Positions 18,594 through 27,973 of a DNA stretch of 64,000 nucleotides are shown piece after piece. The translations under genes were made by a program, and so were the position numbers. Position 1 is the first letter of the stretch; each line of letters opens with the position of its first letter. The stretch covers positions 372,001 through 436,000 of the forward strand of contig NZ_JAHKPZ010000012.1 of the NCBI RefSeq assembly GCF_018860825.1, read 5' to 3'. The notes under the pieces are model-generated. The model worked only from the letters and a program-made list of their open reading frames with translations. It made no database searches and was not told the origin of the DNA. The stretch is from Lacinutrix sp. C3R15 (GTDB taxonomy: Bacteria > Bacteroidota > Bacteroidia > Flavobacteriales > Flavobacteriaceae).

Positions 18594-19442
18594 TTATAAT
18601 TTGAATAGTTTTTTTAGAGAAGAAGAATCTGTTTTTTTCTTGGTTTGCGTTTTCTGTTCTTTAGTTGTTGTATTTGTATTCTGTATGGTTGGTTTTCTTC
18701 TATCTTTTTTGTTGTTTATTATAGGCTTTATTTCACCATCTAATTTTGGAATGCTTGACATATTACCACCAGATTTTTTATCTGCAAGTGCCCTTAAAGT
18801 TGCTACCTGCAAATCATAATCTCCCATGTATATTTTATCATAAATCGCAATAGCTTTGGTGAATTGTTCTTGCTCTTCATACACCCAAGCTAGCAATAAC
18901 AATTCATGTCTTGTAGACTTTATATTGCTTGCATTAACATTTACCTCTAAGCTCTTTTTTATATCTGCTTCTGCTTCTTTTAAATTACCCAAATTAAAAT
19001 ATAATTGTGCACGATAAAAATAGGCATAAGCATTTGGAGACATTGCTACCATTTGATTTCTAGTTTCTAAATCGCTTTCTTTTGCTTGTTCTCTGGCTAT
19101 TAATTTTTCACTAGTTCGTTTTCTATCTAAATAATCAAAATACACTTTGCAACTATAAATCAATTCGTATTGAAAAGCAACAACCAAATTTTTTCTTTCT
19201 AGTTGCCCTAAATAATATCTTTTATTTAAATCTTGTTCTACAATTGCTGCATCTATTTGATTTGCATATTTAGGCAATGTTTCTTTAAAACAATTTTTAT
19301 AGGCATTTGGTGTAAGGTTTCGTTTTAAACTTTCATTTTCTAAACATTGACAAATGTCTGCTCTAAAAGCATCTTTATAGGCTTGACCATAGGTGTAATG
19401 CACACTTAAAAAGGCAAGGAATACAATTATAGCAGGTTTCAT
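18594..19442 (-). CDS. Exported TPR-repeat protein
   Basis: A 282-residue protein with an N-terminal signal peptide (IIVFLAFLSVHYTYGQ). The middle holds two to three tetratricopeptide repeats (PNAYAYFYRAQLYFNLGNLKEAEADIKKSLEVN; LLLAWVYEEQEQFTKAIAIYDKIY), a protein-protein interaction scaffold. An N-terminal region with paired cysteines (ICQCLENES, YKNCFKETL) may be a Cys-linked subdomain. The tail is rich in Lys/Thr. Function unknown; probably periplasmic. It is 28 bases after another exported small protein on the same strand, so they may be co-transcribed. Confidence 0.75.
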   Translation of the reverse strand: MKPAIIVFLAFLSVHYTYGQAYKDAFRADICQCLENESLKRNLTPNAYKNCFKETLPKYANQIDAAIVEQDLNKRYYLGQLERKNLVVAFQYELIYSCKVYFDYLDRKRTSEKLIAREQAKESDLETRNQMVAMSPNAYAYFYRAQLYFNLGNLKEAEADIKKSLEVNVNASNIKSTRHELLLLAWVYEEQEQFTKAIAIYDKIYMGDYDLQVATLRALADKKSGGNMSSIPKLDGEIKPIINNKKDRRKPTIQNTNTTTKEQKTQTKKKTDSSSLKKLFKL

Positions 19443-19470
19443 TTTTTTCTTTTTTTAATTTCTATTTATC

Positions 19471-19893
19471 TTATTCTGTACCAACAAAATAGTTTTTCAC
19501 CATAGTTAAACAGTATCGTAACACTTTTTTAGACTTATTTAAATTTGCTGTGGCTCTTCCTTTTTTCATAAGGTTTGCTCTTCCGTTTGCCATATCATCA
19601 AAAACTTCAGGAAAAATATGCCAAAGACTATCGATATCTTTTTCTGCACGTTGCATTAATTCGTCTTCAATTTCTACAGGAACTTCAACTCCTGCTTGTG
19701 TTAAACTGTCATAAACAAAGACTTTATGATATAAATTAAAAGTGTTACCTACAAATTGATCTACACTAGAAATATTAGATTCTCTTTTTGGAGGACTAAT
19801 TCTTTTTTCTTGTGAAAAGATATCTATTGGTAAGAATAAAACAGCTAAGATTATTAAAACAATTTTACAGTTTGATTTTTGAAATATTTTCAT
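19471..19893 (-). CDS. Exported protein of unknown function (140 residues)
   Basis: Signal peptide VLIILAVLFLPIDIFSQ, then a helical, charged domain of ~110 residues with no motif I recognise (SVDQFVGNTFNLYHKVFVYDSL; LWHIFPEVFDDMANGRANLMKKGRATANLNKSKK). No cysteines after cleavage apart from one near the end. It lies between a T9SS protein and the TPR protein on the same strand and may form a small exported-protein operon with them. Confidence 0.65.
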   Translation of the reverse strand: MKIFQKSNCKIVLIILAVLFLPIDIFSQEKRISPPKRESNISSVDQFVGNTFNLYHKVFVYDSLTQAGVEVPVEIEDELMQRAEKDIDSLWHIFPEVFDDMANGRANLMKKGRATANLNKSKKVLRYCLTMVKNYFVGTE

Positions 19894-19923
19894 GACATAT
19901 TGTTTTTATAGTTGTTAATAGCC

Positions 19924-21060
19924 TTATTGTTTTATAATTTTTTTAGTAATGGTTTGATTTTGATTAGTGATTTTTAAAAGATAAATACCAATATTTAATT
20001 GCGAAATATCGATTGTATTGTGTTTATTAAATAATGTTTGTTTATATACTATTCTTCCATTTAAATCTAAAATAACAGCCTCACTATGTATTCTATTTAA
20101 AGTAATATGTAAAGTAGATTTGGCAGGAATTGGATATATAGAATATGCATCAGAGGTATTATTTTTGGTATGTAGCGTATAGCATTCTGGATAGGTTCTT
20201 CTATCTCTAGATGCACCTGTCCAGCTTCCTAAGAGATAGTTTTCTCTAATAAGCTCTGTGTAATATCCTTGGCTATTATTGGTATATAATTCTCTTCTTT
20301 CTGCATTGTAAGTTGCTGTTCCTTCTTGCCACTGTGAAACCAGAACTTGTGTTAAAAAATCATTAGCATCAAAAGTATAGGTTTCTTGATTTTTGTTCAC
20401 CCAATTATTGTTTTCCCAATCTTCAGAAGTCTTTGTGTGTAATAAATTATTTGCAGCATACACAAAAGTGGCTCTGCTAATGGTAGTCCAAACCTGGTTT
20501 GTTAAATCCCATTCACTACTTAGTGTGTTTATTAAAAGCGGAACGGCATTATAGGTAAACTCTTGTTTTGTAGCATTTATCCATGTATTAGTATTTACAT
20601 CTCGATTCTCTATTGTACTTTCTATAATTAAATTATTTGTATTGTAGGTATTTGTAATTCTACTATCTAATTGCCAAGTATTATCTATCCATAAATAATT
20701 AATAATTTCTATTAAGTTGTTTCCTGCATAAGCTTGTGTTGATTTTCTATCATTTTCCCAAATTTGAGTATCACTATTCCACAACTCATTTATAGTCTCT
20801 AGTATTTGGTTATTTGCATTATAACTTGTTGCTAGTCTAGCACTATCTACAAAAGTACTGGTACTAAAATCTAAAACTTGTAAAATAGCCAAAACAGGAA
20901 GGCAATCCTGATTAAACGTATAATCTACTGTAGAAAAATGCAGCCATTGGTTAGTAAACCAAATATCGTTTTCCCAGGTTTCAGGAACAGGAGGAGCTGC
21001 TATTTGCGCAAGACTTAAATTAATACTAAAAAGTAACGTAAAAAGTAATTTCAGTTTCAT
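19924..21060 (-). CDS. T9SS-exported protein with about seven 30-residue repeats
   Basis: A 378-residue protein with a signal peptide (LLFTLLFSINLSLAQ). From residue ~80 to ~290 there are about seven units of 28-31 residues, each starting near Y-x-A/T-N-N-x-L/I, with one or two Trp and an Arg near the end (YNANNQILETINELW, YAGNNLIEIINYLW, YAANNLLHTKTSEDW). This resembles the YD/RHS-like beta-stranded repeats of secreted Bacteroidota proteins but is shorter and Trp-rich. The last ~75 residues are a T9SS sorting domain (YPIPAKSTLHITL, LNIGIYLLKITN). Surface exposed; ligand unknown. Confidence 0.8.
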   Translation of the reverse strand: MKLKLLFTLLFSINLSLAQIAAPPVPETWENDIWFTNQWLHFSTVDYTFNQDCLPVLAILQVLDFSTSTFVDSARLATSYNANNQILETINELWNSDTQIWENDRKSTQAYAGNNLIEIINYLWIDNTWQLDSRITNTYNTNNLIIESTIENRDVNTNTWINATKQEFTYNAVPLLINTLSSEWDLTNQVWTTISRATFVYAANNLLHTKTSEDWENNNWVNKNQETYTFDANDFLTQVLVSQWQEGTATYNAERRELYTNNSQGYYTELIRENYLLGSWTGASRDRRTYPECYTLHTKNNTSDAYSIYPIPAKSTLHITLNRIHSEAVILDLNGRIVYKQTLFNKHNTIDISQLNIGIYLLKITNQNQTITKKIIKQ

Positions 21061-21223
21061 AAAAGAGTGATTAATTAATAGTTATATAAAATAACACCTC
21101 TTAAAGCAGAATTACTACTAAAAACTTATAACTGTGCACTTTGGCTTTATTTCTGTGCAAATATTATTGTCTTTATAAAAAATTGAACTAAATTTATCTT
21201 GCTATTAATTAATCTTAAAAACT

Positions 21224-23314
21224 ATGAAATCTAGTGTTTACTATATGCTTATGGTATGCTCTATTTTTTGCTATGCACAAGAGCAAAAAATAGATGCACT
21301 AGAGATGGATTTTAATACCATAAAGGTAGTAAGTTCTGAAAAGCTTCAAATAGCAAATCAGCTTTCTAGTTTGCTGCAACAAACCAATCCTGAAAAGGCC
21401 TTAAAATTTTCAAACCAAGCAATTTCTCTAGCAAAAACCCTTCAATTAAAAGATAAAGAAGCAATTGCTTATAAAAACAAAGCCCTTAATTTGGTAGCAT
21501 TATCTAAAGATTCTTTAGCAATAGAGGCCTATAATAGAGCCATTGCTATACAAACAGAACGAAAAGATTGGAATCAAGTCGCTCGTATTAATTATAATAA
21601 AGGATTAATCTATTTTGGACAATCGGATTATATAAAAGCAAATGCACAAAACGTTAAAGCTTTAGACGTTTTTAAAAAAGAAAAAGACAGTTTCTTAATG
21701 GCTGTTGTACTAAATAGTATTGGCATTAACCAAATGTATCAATCCCTTTACCCTGAAGCTATAGATAGCTACTTAAAAGCCTCCAAAATTCACGAACAAA
21801 CCAACACTACAAACACAGATCGTTATGCTGGAATTCTTACCAATATTGGATTATTATACTATAGGTTAGAAAAAAATAAAGAAGCCTTAAAATATTTTAA
21901 TAAAAGCCTAGAAACCAATAAAAAATTAAATTCTAAAATTGGTATAGCAAACGCACTTACTAATATTGGCAATGTATATGATGATATAAAACAGCCCGAA
22001 AAAGCGATTAACTATTATAAAGAGTCACTAGCTATAATGCAAAGTATACATAATAAATATGGTATTGCAAGTGCATTAACAAATACAGGAATTGCTTATA
22101 TTAATTTAAAGGAATATGACAAAGCACTAACCTATTTAAAAGATACAAAAGTGTTATTTGAAGAATTAGACAATAGTAATAATTTAGCTATAGTTTATCA
22201 AAGCATTGGAACTGCATATTTTAAAAGCGCATTGCAAAGCGAAAACAAAAAGGAAAACTATTTAAAAGCCAAAAATAATTTTGAAAACGCACTAAAATAT
22301 TCTAAAAAAACTCAAAGTATAGAACGTCAAGCAAGTGCACTAGAGAAGCTTGGGCAAGTAAATGCTAAACTGAACAATTATAAAATTGCGTACACCAACC
22401 AAACCGAAGCTAAAAAACTAAAAGACAGCTTTATGTCTTCTGAAAAAAAAGAAGAAATAGCAAAGCTAGAAGCCAAATATGAATACGAAAAAAAAGAAGC
22501 TACACTAACAGCTATTCATGAAAAACAACAAACCCTAAAAGAAGCAGAAGTATCGCGTTATAAATTTATAAAAAACACTTCTATGTTTGTTGGTAGCACT
22601 TTAGCCATTGGCTTAACCATAGGTTTTATGCTTTATAAAAAGAAGCAAGAAGCCAATGCTATTGCTAAAGAAACAGCATTTAACTTAAAAGTTTCAAACA
22701 CAGAACTAAAAGCGTTACGAGCACAAATGAATCCGCATTTTATTTTTAATTCTTTAAATTCTATTCAATCATATATTGCCAAAAATGATATTGAAAATGC
22801 TACTAATTATTTGACTAAGTTTTCAAAATTAATGCGGGAAACTTTAGAAAAATCTACACAAAAAGAAATTACATTAACCGAAGATATTTCTATTTTAAAA
22901 ACCTATTTAGATATTGAAAACAAACGTGCAAACAATAGTTTTACATACAATATAAATATTGATGAAACTATTGATGCAGAAAACACTTTAATCCCTCCAA
23001 TGATTTTACAACCTTTTGTTGAAAATAGTATTATTCATGGTTTAAGAAAAAGCACAGAAAGAGGAAAAATATGCATTAACTACACCAAAGAAAAAGACAT
23101 GCTTATTTGCAGTGTAGAAGATAATGGTATTGGTAGAGCAGCATCTGCAGCAAATACACCTAATACCAACAAACACTCCTTAGGAATGCGTATTACCAAA
23201 AGTAGAATTGAAATCATTAATAAAATAAAAGACACCAAAGGAAATTTACATATTATAGACAAACCAAATGGCACTAAAGTAGAAGTAAAACTACCACTAA
23301 CACTAGCATTTTAA
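21224..23314 (+). CDS. TPR sensor histidine kinase, LytS/YehU type
   Basis: A 696-residue protein: signal peptide (VCSIFCYAQ), an extracytoplasmic array of tetratricopeptide repeats (~30-400), a coiled-coil stretch, one transmembrane helix (~446-466) and a cytoplasmic His_kinase domain. The phospho-acceptor is H505 in MNPHFIFNSLNSIQSYI. The ATPase has the N-box (LQPFVENSIIHGL) and G-boxes (DNGIGRAAS, SLGMRITKSRIEI). It likely phosphorylates the LytTR regulator that begins at the base right after its stop. The signal sensed by the TPR array is unknown. Confidence 0.93.
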   Translation: MKSSVYYMLMVCSIFCYAQEQKIDALEMDFNTIKVVSSEKLQIANQLSSLLQQTNPEKALKFSNQAISLAKTLQLKDKEAIAYKNKALNLVALSKDSLAIEAYNRAIAIQTERKDWNQVARINYNKGLIYFGQSDYIKANAQNVKALDVFKKEKDSFLMAVVLNSIGINQMYQSLYPEAIDSYLKASKIHEQTNTTNTDRYAGILTNIGLLYYRLEKNKEALKYFNKSLETNKKLNSKIGIANALTNIGNVYDDIKQPEKAINYYKESLAIMQSIHNKYGIASALTNTGIAYINLKEYDKALTYLKDTKVLFEELDNSNNLAIVYQSIGTAYFKSALQSENKKENYLKAKNNFENALKYSKKTQSIERQASALEKLGQVNAKLNNYKIAYTNQTEAKKLKDSFMSSEKKEEIAKLEAKYEYEKKEATLTAIHEKQQTLKEAEVSRYKFIKNTSMFVGSTLAIGLTIGFMLYKKKQEANAIAKETAFNLKVSNTELKALRAQMNPHFIFNSLNSIQSYIAKNDIENATNYLTKFSKLMRETLEKSTQKEITLTEDISILKTYLDIENKRANNSFTYNINIDETIDAENTLIPPMILQPFVENSIIHGLRKSTERGKICINYTKEKDMLICSVEDNGIGRAASAANTPNTNKHSLGMRITKSRIEIINKIKDTKGNLHIIDKPNGTKVEVKLPLTLAF

Positions 23315-24052
23315 ATGATTAAAACCCTAATAGTAGATGATGAACAGCATTGTATTGATAGTCTTATAAGATTAGTAGAAACGCATGCAGCAAACCTAAA
23401 AATTATAGCTACTTGTACAACGATTGAAGATGCTTTAAAAAAAACAAAATTACTGCAACCAGACTTGGTTTTTTTAGATATTGAAATTCATAATAAAACA
23501 GGTTTTGATTATTTAGAAGACTTAGGAAACTATAACTTTAATGTCATTTTTACAACAGCTTTTAATGACTATGCTATTAAAGCTTTTAAATATAGTGCAA
23601 TGGATTATTTATTAAAACCCATAGATAAAGATGATTTTATTGCAGCAATTAACAGACTAGAAAAACAAATTACCTCTTTAAACAATGCACAGCAAATAAA
23701 AATTTTATTAAATAATTTAAAAAAAGAAGACCCAAAAAAAACCATACAAATACCTACATCTAACGGATTTGAAATCTTAGAAATTGAAGATATTGTACAT
23801 TGCAAAGCAGATACTAGTTACACCTTTATTTACACAAAAACAGAAAAAATATTAGTTTCTAAACCCTTAAAACATTTTGAAGAACTTTTGGTGGATGCAA
23901 ACTTTTTCAGAATTCATAATTCACATTTAATTAACATTGCTCATGTTAAGAAATACACCAAAGGAAAAGGTGGTTATGTAACCATGTCTAATCAAGAAAC
24001 CATTGATGTTTCTATTAGAAGAAAAGAAGCTTTCTTGAAGCTTTTTAACTAG
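23315..24052 (+). CDS. LytTR response regulator partner of the TPR kinase
   Basis: A 245-residue protein. Receiver domain with LIVDDE and phospho-acceptor D55 (LVFLDIEIHNKTGFD), the Thr-containing strand (FTTAFNDYAIKAFKYSAMDYLLKP), then a LytTR DNA-binding domain ~140-245 (FFRIHNSHLINIAHVKKYTKGKGGYVTMSN). Its ATG directly follows the kinase TAA, so the two are translationally coupled and form a two-component system. Target genes cannot be seen here. Confidence 0.95.
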   Translation: MIKTLIVDDEQHCIDSLIRLVETHAANLKIIATCTTIEDALKKTKLLQPDLVFLDIEIHNKTGFDYLEDLGNYNFNVIFTTAFNDYAIKAFKYSAMDYLLKPIDKDDFIAAINRLEKQITSLNNAQQIKILLNNLKKEDPKKTIQIPTSNGFEILEIEDIVHCKADTSYTFIYTKTEKILVSKPLKHFEELLVDANFFRIHNSHLINIAHVKKYTKGKGGYVTMSNQETIDVSIRRKEAFLKLFN

Positions 24053-24285
24053 TTTTCAACACTTAACCACTTATTGGTTTGCAAATAAATAAGAAAACAC
24101 AACCCTTACTTGAATAATATTAGGGTTATCTGTATATAAGACAGGCTTATTATAAGTTTCAGCTTTACACCTAATACAAAGCTCATCATTATTTAACGAT
24201 TAATGTTATCTAAAATTTTTCCAAAAAAAATTCTCCTTCTCTTTTATAAACTTCTACACTAGATTTTGTTCTCTAGTTACTACGT

Positions 24286-25233
24286 CTATAATTTTCCATT
24301 AATTTTTCGCAATCCGTTTAAAGAGGCATTTAACTCATAACCTAGCAATAAAATATTTGCATTTAGCCATAAGTAGAACATTAAAATTAAAATGGCACCA
24401 ATAGAACCATACAACTCATTATACTGTGCAAAATTATTGATATAAATACCAAAAAGGTAGGAAGTTAAAACAAATAAAAAGGTAGTTAATAATGCTCCTA
24501 CAGAAAAGAAACTAGATTGTTTCCCTTCTTTGGTACCAAAATAATATAAGGTTGCTGTTGCTAAATACGTCATTATTAAAAAGAATAAATATCTTGCTGT
24601 TACAATCCAGAACACATTAGAGTCTACCGCTGTTAAACCTTCTTTGTTTAGTTTATCAAAAAGAGGTTGCAATAAATAAATCTCTACATAACCAAAAATA
24701 ATAACGGTTAAAATAACCATAATGGCTAAAATTAAGGCAACACCTAAAGCGTATAAATACTGTTTTACAACATTACGTGATAGTTGTACATGGTAAGAGT
24801 TTTCAAAACCAGAAAACAAAGCATTTACACCATTTGCCATTAATATTATAGAAAGTAAAAACACAGATGAAAGTAATCCTCCACGACCTGTATTGATGTT
24901 TCCATAAATATTTTCGTCAAAAAACTCGGATGTATTTGGTGGTAAAAACGAATTTAAAAAAGATAAAAATTCCGCTCTAAAACCGTCTATTGGTATATAA
25001 GGTATTACAATAAGTACAAATAGTAAAAACGGAAATATTGCCATAAAAAAACTAAAAGCAATAGCACTAGCTCTTGTAGCTAAAGCTCCTCTTGCAATAC
25101 CAATAACATATAATTCTAACAGATCATAAATAGATAAACCTTCAAAACCCGGAAGTTTTATTTGCTTAAAAAGCTTTACCAACAGACTAACCACTGGTAT
25201 TTTTTCTAGTTTATCTTCTATTTTTTTTGTCAT
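24286..25233 (-). CDS. YihY/BrkB-family inner-membrane protein
   Basis: A 315-residue protein with about six transmembrane helices. Family hallmarks: ARGALATRASAIAFSFFMAIFPFLLFVL near the N-terminus, a long loop with FSGFENSYHV, and YGSIGAILILMFYLWLNANILLLGYELNA at the C-terminus. YihY proteins were once called ribonuclease BN, wrongly, and have no firm function. It is 57 bases after nadC on the same strand, so it may be co-transcribed. Confidence 0.92.
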   Translation of the reverse strand: MTKKIEDKLEKIPVVSLLVKLFKQIKLPGFEGLSIYDLLELYVIGIARGALATRASAIAFSFFMAIFPFLLFVLIVIPYIPIDGFRAEFLSFLNSFLPPNTSEFFDENIYGNINTGRGGLLSSVFLLSIILMANGVNALFSGFENSYHVQLSRNVVKQYLYALGVALILAIMVILTVIIFGYVEIYLLQPLFDKLNKEGLTAVDSNVFWIVTARYLFFLIMTYLATATLYYFGTKEGKQSSFFSVGALLTTFLFVLTSYLFGIYINNFAQYNELYGSIGAILILMFYLWLNANILLLGYELNASLNGLRKINGKL

Positions 25234-25290
25234 TAATTAAGACTAGCGTGTTAATAGATTACTTACTGCAAACTTTGATGGCAACTAAAA

Positions 25291-26151
25291 CTAATTAACT
25301 GCTTTTAAACTTAAATCCATATTATACACAGAATGCGTTAAAGCACCAGAAGATATAAAGTTTACGCCACACTCTGCGTACTTTCTAATAGTCTTTTCAT
25401 TAATACCTCCAGAACTTTCTGTCAGGCATTTGTTACCAATTAATTTTACAGCCTTTTTAGTATCTTCAAAATTAAAGTTATCAATTAAAATTCTATAAAC
25501 ACCTTCGCTTTTCAAGATTTCTTCTATTTCATTTAAATCTCTAGCTTCTACTATAATTTTTAAATCTCTATTAGTTTCTTTTAAGTAGTTTTTTGTTTTT
25601 TCGATGGCTTTGGTTAATCCGCCAGCAAAATCAATATGATTATCTTTAAGCATAATCATGTCATACAATGCAAATCTGTGGTTTTCTCCTCCTCCAATTT
25701 TAACAGCCCATTTTTCTAATGCGCGAATTCCTGGAGTGGTTTTTCTGGTATCTAAAACTTTGGTTCCTGTGCCTTCTAATAAATCTACAAACTGTCTTGT
25801 TTTTGTAGCAATAGCACTCATACGTTGCATAGCATTAAGCACCAAACGCTCTGCTTTTAGTATAGATTGCGAAGCTCCTTCTACATAAAAAACAATATCT
25901 CCATATTTTACTTTGCTACCATCTTCAATTAGCGTTTCTACTTTCATATCTTTATCTACATAAGCAAAAACCTTCTTTGCAAACTCTACTCCTGCAATAA
26001 TACCTTCATCTTTTACCAAAAGCTTTGCTTTTCCTTGTGCTGTTGCAGGAATACAAGCAAGTGAGCTATGGTCTCCATCACCTACATCTTCTCTAATGGC
26101 ATTTGCTATTATTAACGCTATTTCTGTATCAAATTGTGCTTTGCTTATCAT
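25291..26151 (-). CDS. nadC: Nicotinate-nucleotide pyrophosphorylase (quinolinate phosphoribosyltransferase)
   Basis: A 286-residue cytoplasmic enzyme making nicotinate mononucleotide from quinolinate and PRPP in de novo NAD synthesis. Motifs: EDVGDGDHSS, ERLVLNAMQRMSAIAT, LDTRKTTPGIRALEKWAVKIGGGENHRFALYDMIMLKDNHI (the substrate and PRPP site), ESSGGI and ISSGALTHS. Length is normal. nadA and nadB are not nearby. Confidence 0.97.
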   Translation of the reverse strand: MISKAQFDTEIALIIANAIREDVGDGDHSSLACIPATAQGKAKLLVKDEGIIAGVEFAKKVFAYVDKDMKVETLIEDGSKVKYGDIVFYVEGASQSILKAERLVLNAMQRMSAIATKTRQFVDLLEGTGTKVLDTRKTTPGIRALEKWAVKIGGGENHRFALYDMIMLKDNHIDFAGGLTKAIEKTKNYLKETNRDLKIIVEARDLNEIEEILKSEGVYRILIDNFNFEDTKKAVKLIGNKCLTESSGGINEKTIRKYAECGVNFISSGALTHSVYNMDLSLKAVN

Positions 26152-26200
26152 AAAATAATTCTTTGTGCTAAAATAAGAAATAGATTTACGATATTAGTTT

Positions 26201-26233
26201 TTTGAAATACGATTTTTTAATTTCTTATTTTTG
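26201..26233 (+). promoter_or_regulatory. Promoter of the exported-protein / rlmH operon
   Basis: TTTTTG (26201-26206), a 19-base spacer and TATTTTTG (26226-26233) match the Bacteroidota consensus. The predicted start near 26240 rules out the TTG at 26231 as a start codon and supports the ATG at 26264. Confidence 0.65.
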
Positions 26234-26263
26234 AAAAATATCGCGCTTAAAATACTACATCTT

Positions 26264-27100
26264 ATGATTTATAAAATTACCGCATTATTCCTCCTTATTA
26301 GTTTTCATACTATTAGTCAAGAAAAAGTTTTTATAGATGAAAATATGAAGGAAATTGATTCGCTACAATTTAATACTATCTGTAAGAATCGTGCCTATAA
26401 ATGTTTAGCATATAGCTCAGATTCTATTCTAGTAAACAAAGTGTTACCAAAATATAGCTTCGGAAAAATAACGCCTCAAGAATATGACCAAATACGAAGC
26501 ATTTTAGAGCTAGATTCTAAAACGAAAGTAGTACCAGGTTCTAAAATCGTTATTTCTTATTCAGACACGTTGTTTAATAAAGAAACAATAATTAAAAACC
26601 AAATGGGTATATTTAATCAACCAAATCTAAGTAACAATATTACCTTTATTTCTAATGGTTTTTCAAAAGTTATAAACCCAAATAAAGATTTAGACAGAAG
26701 GGATTTTATAAAATTCAATGAGAAAATTGATAAGTACTTGACAAAATGTATAGAAAATTTTGAAAAACAAGATTTAGTATCAGTAAATTATGTTTATAAT
26801 AAGAAACAAGATGGTATTACTTATTTTGAAAATACACCGAGATTAAAAGACAGAGGCATTTTTAAAAACACCTTTTTTAAAATTCATAAAAACTACAAGT
26901 TATTAGTTTTAAAACCAGATGGAGAATATTTTTTAAGCGGAGGTTATATGAGCAACAAAAATGTTCAATTACTACTTAAAAATGACGATTGGTCACCTAT
27001 TAGAGAAGATTTACAAGAATTTATAATTAGAGGTTGTTATATAAAATACAACTTTTTTGAAGACCCTTTTTATGGGCGCTTTACAAAAAACTGCTTTTAA
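26264..27100 (+). CDS. Exported protein of unknown function, co-transcribed with rlmH
   Basis: I take the ATG at 26264 because it starts a clean signal peptide (MIYKITALFLLISFHTISQ) and a promoter lies just upstream; the longer reading from the TTG at 26231 overlaps the -7 element. The 278-residue product has no recognised domain. It ends in a region with two Cys (RGCYIKYNF, TKNCF). Its TAA shares one base with the ATG of rlmH. Conservation of this pairing was not checked. Confidence 0.6.
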   Translation: MIYKITALFLLISFHTISQEKVFIDENMKEIDSLQFNTICKNRAYKCLAYSSDSILVNKVLPKYSFGKITPQEYDQIRSILELDSKTKVVPGSKIVISYSDTLFNKETIIKNQMGIFNQPNLSNNITFISNGFSKVINPNKDLDRRDFIKFNEKIDKYLTKCIENFEKQDLVSVNYVYNKKQDGITYFENTPRLKDRGIFKNTFFKIHKNYKLLVLKPDGEYFLSGGYMSNKNVQLLLKNDDWSPIREDLQEFIIRGCYIKYNFFEDPFYGRFTKNCF

Positions 27101-27573
27101 TGCATATTAAACTACTAGCCATTGGCAAAACAGACAACAAGCAATTACAAAGCTTAATAGACGATTACACCAAACGTCTTGGCTTTTATATTAAGTTTGA
27201 ATTAGAAATTATTCCAGATTTAAAAAAAGTTAAAAACCTAAGTGAGGAGCAACAAAAACAAAAAGAAGGCGAAATTATTTTAGGCAAATTAAATACTACA
27301 GATGTATTAATTTTACTCGATGAAAACGGAAAGCAATTAGATTCTGTTGGTTTTTCAAACTACTTACAAAAACACATGAATTCTGGTATTAAGCAATTGG
27401 TTTTTGTTATTGGTGGACCTTATGGTTTTAGTCCTGAAGTATATAGTAAAGCACAAGGAAAACTCTCTTTATCTAAAATGACATTTTCGCACCAAATGGT
27501 ACGTTTATTTGTAATAGAACAAATTTACAGAGGGTTTACTATTTTAAAAAATGAACCTTATCATCATAGGTAA
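27100..27573 (+). CDS. rlmH: 23S rRNA (pseudouridine-1915-N3)-methyltransferase
   Basis: A 157-residue SPOUT methyltransferase that methylates pseudouridine 1915 in helix 69 of 23S rRNA. Visible: LLAIGKTDNKQLQ at the N-terminus, FVIGGPYGFSPEV (the knot loop that binds S-adenosylmethionine), and the C-terminal LSLSKMTFSHQMVRLFVIEQIYRGFTI...PYHH. Its start overlaps the previous stop by one base. Its last codons form one arm of a long inverted repeat. Confidence 0.97.
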   Translation: MHIKLLAIGKTDNKQLQSLIDDYTKRLGFYIKFELEIIPDLKKVKNLSEEQQKQKEGEIILGKLNTTDVLILLDENGKQLDSVGFSNYLQKHMNSGIKQLVFVIGGPYGFSPEVYSKAQGKLSLSKMTFSHQMVRLFVIEQIYRGFTILKNEPYHHR

Positions 27574-27583
27574 ACCCTCTGTA
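27526..27583. repeat. 14-bp perfect inverted repeat at the 3' end of rlmH
   Basis: TACAGAGGGTTTAC (27526-27539) and GTAAACCCTCTGTA (27570-27583) are perfect complements around a 30-base loop. The left arm encodes the conserved YRGFT of RlmH; the right arm spans the stop codon. It may serve as a terminator or 3'-end stabiliser between convergent rlmH and hpf, though the following T-run is poor. Confidence 0.7.
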
Positions 27584-27590
27584 GTTGTAT

Positions 27591-27890
27591 TTATTTAATA
27601 GAATAAGTTTCTTTTCGTTTTTTAAGCTGTTTTTCTAAATCATTAACCGTTTGACGTACTGCAACTTCATAATTTTTTTCATCAGAAGTAGCAAAAACTC
27701 TTGGTCCTGGTAAACTTAATTCTATATCACAAATTTTTCCTTTAGTGTGATCGTTTTCGTTCTTTTTAAAACGAACAACAGCACTAATTAAAAATTCATA
27801 TCTATTAAATAACTTTTCTAATTTTTCTGTAGCAAGCGCATTTAGCGTTTCACTAATATCTACATCAACGTATTCAAAATTTACAGTCAT
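27591..27890 (-). CDS. hpf: Ribosome hibernation-promoting factor, HPF/RaiA family
   Basis: A 99-residue short-form protein that binds the 30S decoding region and silences ribosomes in stationary phase. The fold shows FEYVDVDISETLNALATEKLEKLFNRYEFLISAVVRFK and the C-terminal basic helix VNDLEKQLKKRKET. The C-terminal dimerisation domain of long HPF is absent. A candidate -7 element (TATTTTTG on the minus strand, 27925-27918) lies ~28 bases upstream. Confidence 0.93.
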   Translation of the reverse strand: MTVNFEYVDVDISETLNALATEKLEKLFNRYEFLISAVVRFKKNENDHTKGKICDIELSLPGPRVFATSDEKNYEVAVRQTVNDLEKQLKKRKETYSIK

Positions 27891-27973
27891 AGTTTTAAGT
27901 GTTTAATTGTTATTACTCAAAAATACAAATTTTACAAATCATTTTATATGACTTATATCATACTTAAAACTAA

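Noticed and set aside
24053-24285. Gene or RNA in the gap after the LytTR regulator
   Set aside because: No open frame with a start, no stable hairpin and no promoter motif seen.
26231-26233. TTG as start codon of the exported-protein gene before rlmH
   Set aside because: It lies inside the -7 element TATTTTTG; the ATG at 26264 gives a clean signal peptide.
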